Of a DNA stretch of 27,267 bases, positions 15,692 through 23,571 are shown piece by piece. Origin of the DNA: an uncultured Clostridia bacterium (GTDB lineage Bacteria > Bacillota > Clostridia > TANB77 > CAG-465); assembly GCA_948562205.1 (NCBI GenBank), contig CAOYAN010000026.1, positions 1 to 27,267 of the forward strand, in the 5' to 3' direction. The notes under the pieces were generated by a model, which made no database searches, was not told the origin of the DNA, and was given only the letters and a program-made list of their open reading frames with translations. Within the stretch, counting starts at the first letter, position 1. Each line of letters starts with the position of its first letter. A program made the position numbers and the translations under genes.

Positions 15692-16192
15692 ATGATAGTA
15701 CTAGGGATAGATCCAGGTTTTGGAAGAGTAGGTTATGGAGTAATTGATTATTCTAAGAATAAATATAGAGTTATTGAATATGGATGCATTTCAACAGAGC
15801 CCAATAGTGATTTTCCAAAAAGGTTAAAAAAAATAGAGACTGACCTTACAGAGGTTATATCTAGGTATAAAATTGATGCATCTTCAATAGAAGAATTGTA
15901 TTTTAATAACAATTCAAAAACAGCTATAAAGGTAGCAGAAGCAAGAGGAGTTATATTAAATACATTAGAGACATATGGTATTCCAATATTTGAATATACT
16001 CCTTTGCAAGCAAAACTTGCAATTGTAGGTTATGGTAGAGCTGATAAAATTCAAGTTAAAAATATGGTTAAAAAATTTCTAAATTTAGAAAGCATGCCAA
16101 AGCTTGATGATACAACAGATGCACTAGCTATAGCTATTTGTCATACTCATAGTTGTAGAATTGGCTCATATATAAATGTAACAAAAAATTAA
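15692..16192 (+). CDS. ruvC: Crossover junction endodeoxyribonuclease RuvC
   Basis: 166 residues, normal length for the family. Resolves Holliday junctions at the end of recombinational repair. The acidic metal-binding residues are all present: D7 (GIDPG), E67 (SIEELYF), D140 and D143 (LDDTTDALAIA). Last gene of the tightly spaced block; ruvA and ruvB do not follow here, since the next gene is an unrelated lipase. Confidence 0.96.
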   Translation: MIVLGIDPGFGRVGYGVIDYSKNKYRVIEYGCISTEPNSDFPKRLKKIETDLTEVISRYKIDASSIEELYFNNNSKTAIKVAEARGVILNTLETYGIPIFEYTPLQAKLAIVGYGRADKIQVKNMVKKFLNLESMPKLDDTTDALAIAICHTHSCRIGSYINVTKN

Positions 16193-16242
16193 AAAATTAA
16201 TATAATACACTAACTTTAAGTTTTTAAAGGAGGTGTATTTTT

Positions 16243-17115
16243 ATGTCATTAGGACTTGCACTAAGTGGTGGTGGTGCAAAAGGTGCTGCACATATTGGTG
16301 TATTACAAGCATTAAAAGAAGAAAATATAAATATTGATTATATTTCTGGAACAAGTAGTGGAAGTATTATAGCTGCACTTTTTGCTGCTGGATATAATCC
16401 ATTTAACATATATGATATTTTTAATTCATATTGTTCACATATATTTGATTGTGATAAAAAATTGCCATTTAAGGTAGCTGGAACTTTTTTTACTGGGAAA
16501 ATATCTATAAAAGGGCTTGCTAAAGGAGACAATTTAGAAAGACTTTTAAGAAAATATTTGGCAGATAAAAATGTATATAATATTTCACAAGCAAAAATCC
16601 CAATAGCTATTCCTACTGTTGATTTAAGTAATGGAGAAGTAGTGTATTTTTTAAATAAAAATATAAATAGTAGAACACAGGGGTTTGATGATTTTCCATC
16701 ATATGTATACTCTGCAAATCTTGCTTCTGTTGTTAGAGCAAGCTCAAGCTTTCCTGCTGTTTTTGAACCTAAAATATTAGATGGAAGAATACTTGTAGAT
16801 GGGGGAGTAAGAGTAAATACTCCAATAAGTATATTAAAAGAGATGGGAGCTAAAAAAACACTTGCAGTATGCTTTGATAAAAATGATAAGTGTGATACAT
16901 ATTCTAAGAATATAATAGGTATAACTATGAAAACTTTCGATATTATGGGACATCAAGTAAATGAAGATGAAATATCTAGAGCTGATTTTATTCTTACTCC
17001 AGATGTAGAAGATGTAGGACTTCTTGATTGTAGTAAGACTAGAAAAATTGTAAATCAAGGCTATTATGCTACAAAAAATAATATTGATAAAATAAAAGAA
17101 ATGCTAGAAAAATAA
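16243..17115 (+). CDS. Patatin-like phospholipase
   Basis: 290 residues; strong AAAGGAGG site. The patatin fold is shown by the oxyanion-hole motif SGGGAKGAAHIG (8-19), the nucleophile elbow GTSSGS with Ser38, and the catalytic Asp186 in LVDGGVRVNTPI. There is no signal peptide, so it should be cytoplasmic, like RssA/YlbK-type patatin hydrolases. It probably hydrolyses acyl esters; the substrate is unknown. A TATAAT at 16201-16206 may give it its own start in addition to read-through from ruvC. Confidence 0.92.
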   Translation: MSLGLALSGGGAKGAAHIGVLQALKEENINIDYISGTSSGSIIAALFAAGYNPFNIYDIFNSYCSHIFDCDKKLPFKVAGTFFTGKISIKGLAKGDNLERLLRKYLADKNVYNISQAKIPIAIPTVDLSNGEVVYFLNKNINSRTQGFDDFPSYVYSANLASVVRASSSFPAVFEPKILDGRILVDGGVRVNTPISILKEMGAKKTLAVCFDKNDKCDTYSKNIIGITMKTFDIMGHQVNEDEISRADFILTPDVEDVGLLDCSKTRKIVNQGYYATKNNIDKIKEMLEK

Positions 17116-17119
17116 AGGT

Positions 17120-17142
17120 GCCAGCACAAAATCTGTGCTGGC
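17120..17142. terminator. Bidirectional terminator
   Basis: 9-bp stem GCCAGCACA / TGTGCTGGC with a 5-nt loop between convergent genes. Its T-tract is clearer on the minus strand (ACCTTTATTTTT). Confidence 0.85.
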
Positions 17143-17152
17143 TTACCTTATA

Positions 17153-17680
17153 TTACTTTGTGAGGGCAATAGAAATATCTTCTAAAGTAAAATCAGTGCC
17201 ACTCTTTTTTAAAACCATTGAAAGTTTTTTGATAGCCGATTTTTTAAGTTTTGGTGCAGCTTTTCTAAAAGCCTCAAATGTTTCAAGTTTTAAGAACACA
17301 TGAAGCGGAACGTTTAAGACTTTAAAAGTCTTATCACGGCATGTGAGATACTCTACACCAAACTCATTTCCATACCAATGCGGAACAATGGTATCGAGGA
17401 AAACAAAAGGCTTATTTTCCTTACTTGCCTTTTTATAGGCAACGCTTTTACTTGCAACAAATACGAACCGAGAAGTCTTAAGGGTTCCAGCATTTGCGGA
17501 ATGAAGCAGAATTCTCATTGTATAATTTGAACTTAAAAGAGCGTCAACAACCTCAGTTCCGATCTGTTCTCTTATTTCATCTGCCTTTTCTTCAAATGCT
17601 TTAAAATCCTTGGGATCATCTCCTGTTTGCATGATCTCACAATAAGTTGTAAAATCAAATGGTGCCTTTTTGTTGTTCAT
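17153..17680 (-). CDS. Hypothetical cytoplasmic protein
   Basis: 175 residues, AAGGAGG about 11 nt before the ATG. Mixed alpha/beta character, no membrane segment or signal. It has a helix-rich acidic N-terminus (about 20-45), a central stretch with FVFVASKSVAYKKAS and TIVPHWYGNEFGVEYLTC, and a lysine-rich helical C-terminus ending in LEDISIALTK. I recognise no family. Base composition and codon use (GTC, ACC, GCG, CGG) differ from the neighbouring AT-rich genes and resemble the gene at 9898, suggesting acquisition. Independent transcription from a consensus promoter at 17773-17801. Confidence 0.75.
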   Translation of the reverse strand: MNNKKAPFDFTTYCEIMQTGDDPKDFKAFEEKADEIREQIGTEVVDALLSSNYTMRILLHSANAGTLKTSRFVFVASKSVAYKKASKENKPFVFLDTIVPHWYGNEFGVEYLTCRDKTFKVLNVPLHVFLKLETFEAFRKAAPKLKKSAIKKLSMVLKKSGTDFTLEDISIALTK

Positions 17681-17772
17681 GAATTAAAAAACCTCCTTGA
17701 ATTTAAGTTAGATATATACTAACAAAAATATAAATGTATAGTTATACATCTAACAAATTTTATAGTGTATAA

Positions 17773-17801
17773 ATTATATCATTATAATGTATAAATGTCA
17801 A
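17773..17801 (-). promoter_or_regulatory. Consensus extended -10 promoter
   Basis: On the minus strand TTGACA (17796-17801), 17-bp spacer ending TGA, TATAAT (17773-17778). The ~90-nt untranslated leader to the ATG at 17680 is AT-rich, with repeated TATACAT-like words. Confidence 0.88.
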
Positions 17802-17872
17802 TAGTTATGTAAAATAAAATCAAATTATAATTTGAAAACATCAGATATGTGAGCTTAAAATATAAATAAAAA

Positions 17873-17896
17873 AGAAGAAAGCATAAACTTTCTTCT
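17873..17896 (-). terminator. Terminator of the CAP-domain gene
   Basis: 9-bp stem AGAAGAAAG / CTTTCTTCT with a 6-nt loop; on the minus strand followed by TTTTTTATTT. Confidence 0.88.
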
Positions 17897-17930
17897 AAAT
17901 ACTTATTAATTTTAAATTAAACGTTTTGTA

Positions 17931-18878
17931 TTATTTTCCAATAAACATTACAACTATTACATATCCATATGTACTACTTTTTTCTACACCTATACCTACA
18001 TAATTGTATGCATTAGAAAGTATATTCTCTTTATGAGAAGGAGAGTTCATCCATGAGTCAAAAGCATCTTTAATACTTGTATTACCAGCTATGTTTTCTC
18101 CTGCAGTTTTATATAATATTCCTGCATTTTGCATCATATTAAATGGAGAACCATAGGTAGGAGAAGTATGAGAAAAATAGTTATTATCTACCATATCTTT
18201 TGCTTTAGTTTGTGCAGTTGCTTGTAATAGATCATTTATAGAGAGAGGAAATAGTCCATTTGCTATTCTTACTTCATTTATTAAGTTTAACATTTCACCT
18301 ACTGGGTTTTCGGATGGTTGTACTGTAGTATTATTATCTTCACTAGGAGCAGAATTATTAGCATAACTTACCAAATCTTCTCTTATCATTCCAACTTTAT
18401 TATCGTCAGTTACTACCATTAAAAAATTATCTATTTTTCCAATTACTTCAAGTAATGTACCTTTATTTAAAATACCATATGATACAAAGTTTGTACCAGG
18501 ACCTCCACGAAGATTTGTAGAGCTACCATTTACTGTTGCAAAATATTTTGAAAAGTTTTCATATACTTTATACGAAGATACATTTTCTCCAGTTATTTTT
18601 ACATAATCTTTTGAGAGTAATCCTACTTCATTTGTTGCAAGTTGTACTATGTAAAATTCTCCTATGGTACCAAATACTTTTATATTACTATCTTTAGGTA
18701 TAGTTTTTACAAAACTTGACGTATCTAAATTTGCTTGTTTTCTTAAATTAACATTTGTGGTTGTAATTCCATATTCAGGCTTAAAATTGCTATCTGAAAA
18801 ACCAAATATATTTGATAGTAAAACTACCATAAGTATTGTAATTCCAACTACTAATGCTTTTTTTCTTGAAAAATTCAA
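17931..18878 (-). CDS. Secreted SH3b-SH3b-CAP (YkwD-like) protein
   Basis: 315 residues from a TTG start at 18878, supported by GAGGTGG 5 nt upstream; no ATG lies nearby in frame. An N-terminal hydrophobic segment (about 8-26) acts as signal or anchor. Two SH3b-like domains follow (about 38-95 and 113-172), each with a N-V/S-N-L-R motif (TNVNLRKQAN, STNLRGGPGTN). After a short acidic linker comes a CAP/SCP-PR1 domain (194-315) with the conserved H237 (YFSHTSP), E261 (GENIAG), and W276...SPSHKENI with H282. Such proteins sit at the cell wall and are common in spore formers and gut clostridia; the biochemical activity of bacterial CAP domains is unsettled. Confidence 0.9.
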   Translation of the reverse strand: MNFSRKKALVVGITILMVVLLSNIFGFSDSNFKPEYGITTTNVNLRKQANLDTSSFVKTIPKDSNIKVFGTIGEFYIVQLATNEVGLLSKDYVKITGENVSSYKVYENFSKYFATVNGSSTNLRGGPGTNFVSYGILNKGTLLEVIGKIDNFLMVVTDDNKVGMIREDLVSYANNSAPSEDNNTTVQPSENPVGEMLNLINEVRIANGLFPLSINDLLQATAQTKAKDMVDNNYFSHTSPTYGSPFNMMQNAGILYKTAGENIAGNTSIKDAFDSWMNSPSHKENILSNAYNYVGIGVEKSSTYGYVIVVMFIGK

Positions 18879-18982
18879 TTATACCACCTCTTGAGTATAT
18901 TTTGTGTAAAATTTTAAATACTATTAATAAATTGGTATAAATTGTTAAAAAAGTTTAAAAATAAATATAGAGGTGAAAAATA

Positions 18983-20189
18983 ATGCAATATACAAATGGA
19001 AATATATATTGGAGAGAAAAAACAAAAATTCAAAAAACATATCCATATCTTACAAATAATACATCATGTGATGTATTAATAATAGGGGGTGGAATAACTG
19101 GGGCAATTACTGCATATTTTTTGGCAAAAGAAGGATTAAATGTAATTATTGCGGAAAAAAATATAATAGGGTTTGGAAGTACTCTTGCAAATTCAGCACT
19201 ACTAGAGTATCAACTAGACCTTAATATGTATAAGTTAGAGAAAATGCTTGGAGAAAATACAGCTAAGAAAATATATAAATTATGTTTAAATGCAATAGAT
19301 AAAATAGAAGATATAGATAGTAAATTTGATAAAAATACAGGATTTAAAAGACAAGACTCTCTATATTATAGTAATAAGTTTATGCAAAAATCTAATATGT
19401 CTAAAGAATATAATATAAGGAAAAATGCAGGATTTGATGCTTTATTTTTAGAAAAACATCATACTATTAATTTAAATAGTGCAATACTTACAAAAAATGC
19501 TAGTGCTATACTTAATCCTTATGAATTCACACAAAATTTATTTGAATATCTAAACTCTTTTGAAAATGTGAAAGTCTATGAAAATACTGAAATTATAGAT
19601 ATTAAACCTAGATATGAAAATGTTATTTGTAAAACCAATAATGATTTTGAAATACTTGCAGAAAATGTAATTTTTACATCTGGAATAAATACACTTAAGT
19701 ATTTAAATATTCCAACTGATATTTATCAAAAATTTATTATTGTTACAAAACCTATAGATAAGATAAAAGATATGAATGTGAATTTTACTGCAAGAGATAC
19801 TGCAGAGCCATATCACAATATTAGATTTACAGAAAATGGTAGAATTATATTTAGTGGGGAAGATGTTAAATTAAATGATAGAAGACTAGATGAAAAATAT
19901 ATATCATCTATTGCTAAAAATAAGTATAGAAGACTTTATAGTTCTATGGAGAGAACTTTTAGTGGGCTTGATGATATTGATGTTGAATTTGCTTTTAGTG
20001 GAACATGTCCACTTACAAAAGATACACTACCAATTATTGATGAAATTCCAAACATGCCAAATTGTTTTTGTAATTTAGGTCTTGGAAGTAATCGGTATTT
20101 TGTATTCAGTAATTGGAGCTGATATATTAAAAGATGCTATAAAAGGCTTTTATACAAAGGATATGTATATGTTTAAAGTTAATAGGTAG
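18983..20189 (+). pseudogene. FAD-dependent oxidoreductase (DAO family), frameshifted near the C-terminus
   Basis: GAGGTGA ribosome site and a 379-residue frame ending at a TGA at 20120-20122. Residues 31-60 form the Rossmann FAD-binding site (VLIIGGGITGAITAYFL and IIAEKN), and the family region FSGTCPLTKDTLPIIDEIP is near residue 350. The expected DAO C-terminus (G-S-N-G-I...) breaks at base 20093: dropping one C there continues GSNGILYSVIGADILKDAIKG and onward to YMFKVNR and a TAG at 20187-20189. So one inserted base replaces the native ~33-residue tail with YFVFSNWS. Since the rest is intact this is either a recent mutation or a sequence error. Substrate unknown (amino acid or amine oxidase type). 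Confidence 0.82.
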
Positions 20190-20195
20190 TATTTA

Positions 20196-20224
20196 TTGAC
20201 TTTGAATTTGTTCTATGATAGAAT
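20196..20224 (+). promoter_or_regulatory. Extended -10 promoter of the DUF2185 gene
   Basis: TTGACT (20196-20201), 17-bp spacer ending TGA, TAGAAT (20219-20224), 35 nt before the ATG. Confidence 0.8.
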
Positions 20225-20259
20225 TTCATTATAGTTGAGATTAAAAAGGGGGAAGTAAG

Positions 20260-20592
20260 ATGGGAAAAAATTATAAATTAACTAAAAATGATATAAAAAT
20301 ATTAATTGATTCTAAAGAGGGTTGTATTGCTACTGACAGAATTACTGTTGATGGAATGAAGATAGGATATATGTATAGAGAAGAGCCATCTGAAAAGTAT
20401 CCTGATAGTGGTTGGAGATTTCTTGCAGGAGATGAAACACAAGAATATTTAGATGATCCAAGCAATAGTGAAGTATACCAGGTAAATACAATATGTAATT
20501 ATGATAGTGATATAATTCCATATTTAGATTATGAATGTGGTTCTGCTTTTTATAGAAATAGTCGTGGAAAGTTTGTTCCAGATAATAACTAA
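20260..20592 (+). CDS. DUF2185 (Imm33-like) protein
   Basis: 110 residues, AGGGGG ribosome site. The sequence fits the DUF2185/immunity-protein-33 pattern: CIATDRITVDGMKIGYMYREEP, SGWRFLAGDETQEYLDD, YQVNTICNYDSDIIPYLD, and a closing GSAFYRN...GKF. Such proteins are small, acidic and cytoplasmic, and some are predicted immunity proteins of polymorphic toxin systems. No toxin gene is visible next to it. Monocistronic, directly upstream of tRNA-Gly; the 71-base gap after it holds only the tRNA promoter. Confidence 0.8.
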   Translation: MGKNYKLTKNDIKILIDSKEGCIATDRITVDGMKIGYMYREEPSEKYPDSGWRFLAGDETQEYLDDPSNSEVYQVNTICNYDSDIIPYLDYECGSAFYRNSRGKFVPDNN

Positions 20593-20619
20593 AATAAACC
20601 ATATTTATTAATAATATAT

Positions 20620-20648
20620 TTGAAAAAATAAGAAAAATGTATTATAAT
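20620..20648 (+). promoter_or_regulatory. tRNA-Gly promoter
   Basis: TTGAAA (20620-20625), 17-bp spacer, TATAAT (20643-20648); transcription would start about 8 nt before the mature tRNA. Confidence 0.8.
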
Positions 20649-20663
20649 ATAAATATGGAATAT

Positions 20664-20730
<67 letters not shown>

Positions 20731-20737
<7 letters not shown>

Positions 20738-20762
20738 TTTGAAAACAACTTACGAACTGTAA
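20731..20762 (+). repeat. Attachment-like repeat A: tRNA 3' end plus cassette left end
   Basis: 32 bp identical to 25865-25896. It starts with the last 7 bases of the tRNA (CGCTCCA), continues TTTGAAAACAAC, and includes the first arm of the tRNA terminator. The 9-bp core CGCTCCATT also occurs at 22659-22667 and 27167-27175. Confidence 0.9.
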
Positions 20763-20781
20763 CAAGTTCGTAAGTTTTTAT
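20747..20781 (+). terminator. tRNA-Gly terminator, also the cassette left-end hairpin
   Basis: Perfect 11-bp stem AACTTACGAAC / GTTCGTAAGTT (20747-20757, 20766-20776), 8-nt loop, then TTTTTA. Much of the left arm is shared with repeat C. Confidence 0.88.
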
Positions 20782-20798
20782 TTTATATAAGATTTAAA

Positions 20799-20810
20799 AT
20801 TCTCTTTCTA
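20799..20810 (+). repeat. Cassette I inverted repeat, left copy
   Basis: ATTCTCTTTCTA is the exact reverse complement of TAGAAAGAGAAT at 22623-22634, so the two ends of this 1.9-kb segment carry a 12-bp inverted repeat. An 11-bp version of the right copy is also at 27131-27141. Confidence 0.75.
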
Positions 20811-20812
20811 GG

Positions 20813-21019
20813 ATGAAAAATGAATTAACAAATCATCTTGTTTCAGTGAGCATTGAAGCAGAAAATAGATTTAATACTTTAATGAAACAATACAAAAATT
20901 CTTATAAATTACTGTCTGAAAAAAACAAAAAAGACAATCACTTTGAATGGGTAAAACTAATGAATAATTATAAAAATATGGCTGAAGAAATTATTTTAAA
21001 TGAACTAATTTATGTATGA
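20813..21019 (+). pseudogene. tnpV: TnpV-like fragment (C-terminal part)
   Basis: A 68-residue frame starting directly after CTAGG, without a proper ribosome binding site. The C-terminal half (HFEWVKLMNNYKNMAEEII and ELIYV) matches the end of TnpV, a small protein found with clostridial integrative elements (typically about 110-130 residues). The N-terminal half is missing, so this looks like a remnant left beside the cassette end. It marks past mobile-element activity here. A terminator follows at 21024-21050. Confidence 0.6.
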
Positions 21020-21023
21020 AAAT

Positions 21024-21050
21024 AGGACTGCAAAATAAGCAGTCCTTTAT
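21024..21050 (+). terminator. Terminator after the TnpV fragment
   Basis: 8-bp stem AGGACTGC / GCAGTCCT with a 7-nt loop followed by TTATAATTT. Confidence 0.75.
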
Positions 21051-21059
21051 AATTTAACC

Positions 21060-21180
21060 TTAAAAATGCGTGAGGACAAATGGATTATTATGTCCTAGCC
21101 AGCACTGAAAACCTACTCCCGCATGTTTTCTTTTATGGGAAATCCCATACCCTTTAGAATAAATAATCAAATCTAATTTT
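21060..21180 (-). other. Remnant open frame with hairpins, no start codon
   Basis: Just past the HAD gene stop, the minus strand reads about 38 codons without a start, including ISHKRKHAGVGFQCWLGHNN and ending THF-stop. The cysteine, tryptophan and glycine content looks like a genuine protein tail, not AT-rich noise, so it may be the leftover end of a lost mobile-element gene. The same stretch contains the palindromes AGGACA...TGTCCT and TATGGGA-aa-TCCCATA. I do not recognise the family. Confidence 0.3.
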
Positions 21181-21789
21181 TCATATATCATTATTGGATA
21201 TCTCTTTTAATTTTCTATAAATATCATACCAACTATAACATCGAAATATTTTATTATTTGAACAATTTTTATTATAAGTTGTATCGTAGCATATTACTGG
21301 AACAATCCTAGATAATTCATTTATATTACTAGGATTGTCCTCGATCATTAAATCTATCTTATTTTCTATTACTTCTTGATGTTTCTTTTCTTTTAGTCCT
21401 TTAGAAAATATTAACTTATCGTATATTATTTCATTTTCTAGTAACCATTTTTTTACTATTTTTCTCATATTTTCTCCAATACTATCATCCCTATTTGTTA
21501 ACCATCTAGCAGTTACTATATATATTTCGTGACCATCTTTCTTTAACTTTTTTATAACTTCTGAAGCAAATGGTCGTGCTTTTTCATTTACAGCATAAAA
21601 TTCTAAATATTTATCCCAAAAATCATCTTCTTGTTTAGAACTAACGCCAAAAGTTTCTGATATATTGTAGTGACTTTCTCCAATATTATATTCAATATTA
21701 TTTTCAAAACAATATTTACTAAAATAATCTATAGAAAATTGTTCTACATTTGTTAATACACCATCTATATCTATTCCTATTCTCATCAT
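21181..21789 (-). CDS. HAD-superfamily nucleotidase-like hydrolase (YqfW/NT5C type)
   Basis: 202 residues. HAD motif I is DIDGV (D7, D9), motif II is IVTAR with T93, a candidate motif III Lys lies around 130 (FSKGLKEKK), and motif IV is MIEDNPSN with E150/D151. The order and length match the YqfW group and 5'(3')-deoxyribonucleotidases, which dephosphorylate nucleotides; the real substrate is not known. The start codons ATGATG follow immediately after the stop of the upstream MBL gene, whose end supplies the GGAGG ribosome site, so the two are translationally coupled. The lysine/asparagine-rich composition resembles the other cassette genes. Confidence 0.8.
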   Translation of the reverse strand: MMRIGIDIDGVLTNVEQFSIDYFSKYCFENNIEYNIGESHYNISETFGVSSKQEDDFWDKYLEFYAVNEKARPFASEVIKKLKKDGHEIYIVTARWLTNRDDSIGENMRKIVKKWLLENEIIYDKLIFSKGLKEKKHQEVIENKIDLMIEDNPSNINELSRIVPVICYDTTYNKNCSNNKIFRCYSWYDIYRKLKEISNNDI

Positions 21790-22506
21790 TTATTCCTCCA
21801 AAATAAATTTATATCCATCTTCGACAATAGATACATTATCTAAATTCATGTTTTGCACAAATTCTTTTGTCGAATCCCTAAGATGAGTTAAAATTACTTT
21901 TTTTTCTTTGTGATTTTTCAATAGTTCAATAATATTATCAATCCCCATATGATATATATCACCTTTTATTAAAGAACAATCACAAATTAACGTTCTTGAT
22001 TCGCTAAATATTTCTTTAACCCCATCACATAATGAACTATCTCCTGTTATTCCAAGTTTAGAGTTTACTATAAAACCATAACTATCAATTCCTGTGTGAA
22101 TGACTTTTTTTGCTTTAAATACATATTCATTAATAATAAAAGATTTATTATCAATTATATCAATAAAATTTAAATATTTATTTGCAAAGTCATTAAAATA
22201 ATTTCCATACGTTAAACTTAATAAATTTAAGAACTTATCTTTAGTACCACTTGGGGAATAGATATTTATTTTATGTTTAATTCCTAATACCTCAATATTA
22301 ACAATAAGAGTTGGAAAATCTAAAATATGATCTGAATGTAAATGTGTAATCAATATCGTATCTATACTTTTTAAATTATAATCTTGCTTTAATAGTTGTT
22401 TTACTACACCTGGACCTAAATCAATTAAAATATTATTATCGATAATTAAACTTGCACAATTTGACTTTGAATATATAGAACCTGTACCAAGAATTGTTGC
22501 TTCCAT
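21790..22506 (-). CDS. MBL-fold metallo-hydrolase (RNase Z-like group), cassette I copy
   Basis: 238 residues, AAGGAGG upstream. The metallo-beta-lactamase fold is shown by LGTGS (6-10), ILIDLGPG (26-33), the metal motif THLHSDH (54-60), H137, GDSS with D156, and THLR with H208. The arrangement and the lack of an export signal fit the ribonuclease-Z-like/COG1234 group of cytoplasmic hydrolases, but the RNase Z exosite is not evident, so a small-molecule ester or nucleotide substrate is equally likely. First gene of a two-gene unit with the HAD hydrolase. A truncated paralogue lies at 25918-26115 in the second cassette. Confidence 0.85.
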   Translation of the reverse strand: MEATILGTGSIYSKSNCASLIIDNNILIDLGPGVVKQLLKQDYNLKSIDTILITHLHSDHILDFPTLIVNIEVLGIKHKINIYSPSGTKDKFLNLLSLTYGNYFNDFANKYLNFIDIIDNKSFIINEYVFKAKKVIHTGIDSYGFIVNSKLGITGDSSLCDGVKEIFSESRTLICDCSLIKGDIYHMGIDNIIELLKNHKEKKVILTHLRDSTKEFVQNMNLDNVSIVEDGYKFILEE

Positions 22507-22555
22507 ATATAACCTCCTTATAATTCGCTAATTCTTATTTTATTGGTTATATTAT

Positions 22556-22667
22556 AGCAAATAACTAACAATTTTACCATATTCCCATTGAAATTTAGAG
22601 ATACTTTGTATATAATAATTTTTAGAAAGAGAATGAAGTTCGTAACTTGTATGTGATTCGCTCCATT
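22556..22667. repeat. Cassette right end, copy B
   Basis: About 110 bases similar to 27060-27175. Conserved blocks are TCCCATTGAAATTTA, TAGAAAGAGAA and finally a 26-bp identical stretch (22642-22667) that ends in CGCTCCATT. No coding potential. The short gap around it (22507-22740) otherwise holds only the terminator at 22703. Confidence 0.85.
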
Positions 22668-22702
22668 AAGTAAAATCGTCGCATCAGACGAAAACATTGA
22701 TA

Positions 22703-22730
22703 AATCAACTGTAAAAGGTTGATTTTTTTG
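22703..22730 (+). terminator. Terminator-like hairpin
   Basis: 7-bp stem AATCAAC / GTTGATT with an 8-nt loop followed by TTTTTT, just before the recombinase remnant. Confidence 0.65.
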
Positions 22731-22740
22731 CTGCCTTTAT

Positions 22741-23105
22741 CTTGAAAAGAAAATTGCAGTAATTTATATTCGTGTAAGTACAGAAGATCAAGTAAGAGAA
22801 GGATTTAGTTTAGCTAAACAAAAAGAAAAATTATTACAACTTTGTAAATTTAAAGAATATGAAGTATTTAGAGTATATGAAGACGCTGGAATATCAGCAA
22901 AAAACATTAAAGATATACCAGCATTTCAAGAAATGTTAGCAGATATGAAACAAGAAAAAATTAATTATATTGTAGCCTATAATAGACAGAGTTACTCGTT
23001 CAGTTCGTGATTTAGAAGAACTTATTGCACAATTAGAATTACACAATACCTATTTGGTGTGATAAAGATGATGTAAATACCTCAACAGATAATGGAAGAT
23101 TTTGA
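22741..23105 (+). pseudogene. Degenerate large serine recombinase, N-terminal catalytic part
   Basis: The frame gives AVIYIRVSTEDQVREGFSLA, the catalytic-serine motif of resolvase-type recombinases, and then EDAGISAKN and FQEMLADM. There is no start codon upstream. Near 22984 the frame shifts (+1) to DRVTRSVRDLEELIAQL, near 23058 it shifts again to DDVNTSTDNGRF, then stops. The C-terminal DNA-binding half expected in a large serine recombinase is missing. It is clearly dead and marks an old integrative element between cassettes I and III. Confidence 0.9.
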
Positions 23106-23571
23106 AGAAGAAATTGAAATAAAATTGAACAAAGAAAAATAAAAATTAATTTGATTAGTTGCTGTAAAAGATAACAAAACTTTTTCAAAATCAAAGAAAG
23201 AAAATTACAAAATTGGAGCAGTAATTAGTAATCAAAAATGAAAAGTTTAGAGGAAAAATTCAAACTAAATACAATTTTTGTACTCCCATTCACTTCCTAA
23301 CAAGCACTGAATTTTTCCTCCCTAGTCAAAATTCGAAATTTTGGAATCCCCAATCCCCTTTTAACGAAACTACAATAAGTAATAATTATAAGTATTAGAT
23401 TTTTTATTAATGATGTGAAAAAAACTACTAAAAAAGATATAAAACCTTTTGCTATATGATTAATTTAAAATTAATGTTACTACTATGAAAACTAAATAAA
23501 GGCTCACACATTGAAATAAAGCAAATTGTATGATATTATAAAAATATTCAAAAAGAAAAGGAAGTATAAAA
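23106..23571. other. Non-coding gap with inverted repeats
   Basis: No convincing gene in about 465 bases. It contains a 13-bp inverted repeat GAGGAAAAATTCA / TGAATTTTTCCTC (23250-23262 and 23308-23320) and, next to it, a small hairpin CAAAATT-CGA-AATTTTG (23327-23343). Between the arms lies TACTCCCATTCACTT, reminiscent of the TCCCATTGAAATTT block of the cassette right ends. The gap may hold a broken element end; the last 60 bases are the promoter region of the next gene. Confidence 0.5.
23511..23539 (+). promoter_or_regulatory. Extended -10 promoter of the phosphotransferase-MFS pair
   Basis: TTGAAA (23511-23516), 17-bp spacer ending TGA, TATTAT (23534-23539). Confidence 0.75.

Noticed and set aside
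16201..16235. Terminator between ruvC and the patatin-like gene (CTTTAA...TTAAAG)
   Set aside because: Six weak A-T-rich pairs overlapping the next ribosome site; not convincing.
20813..21019. Intact small gene directly downstream of tRNA-Gly
   Set aside because: No ribosome site at a normal distance, and only the C-terminal half of TnpV matches, so it is listed as a fragment.
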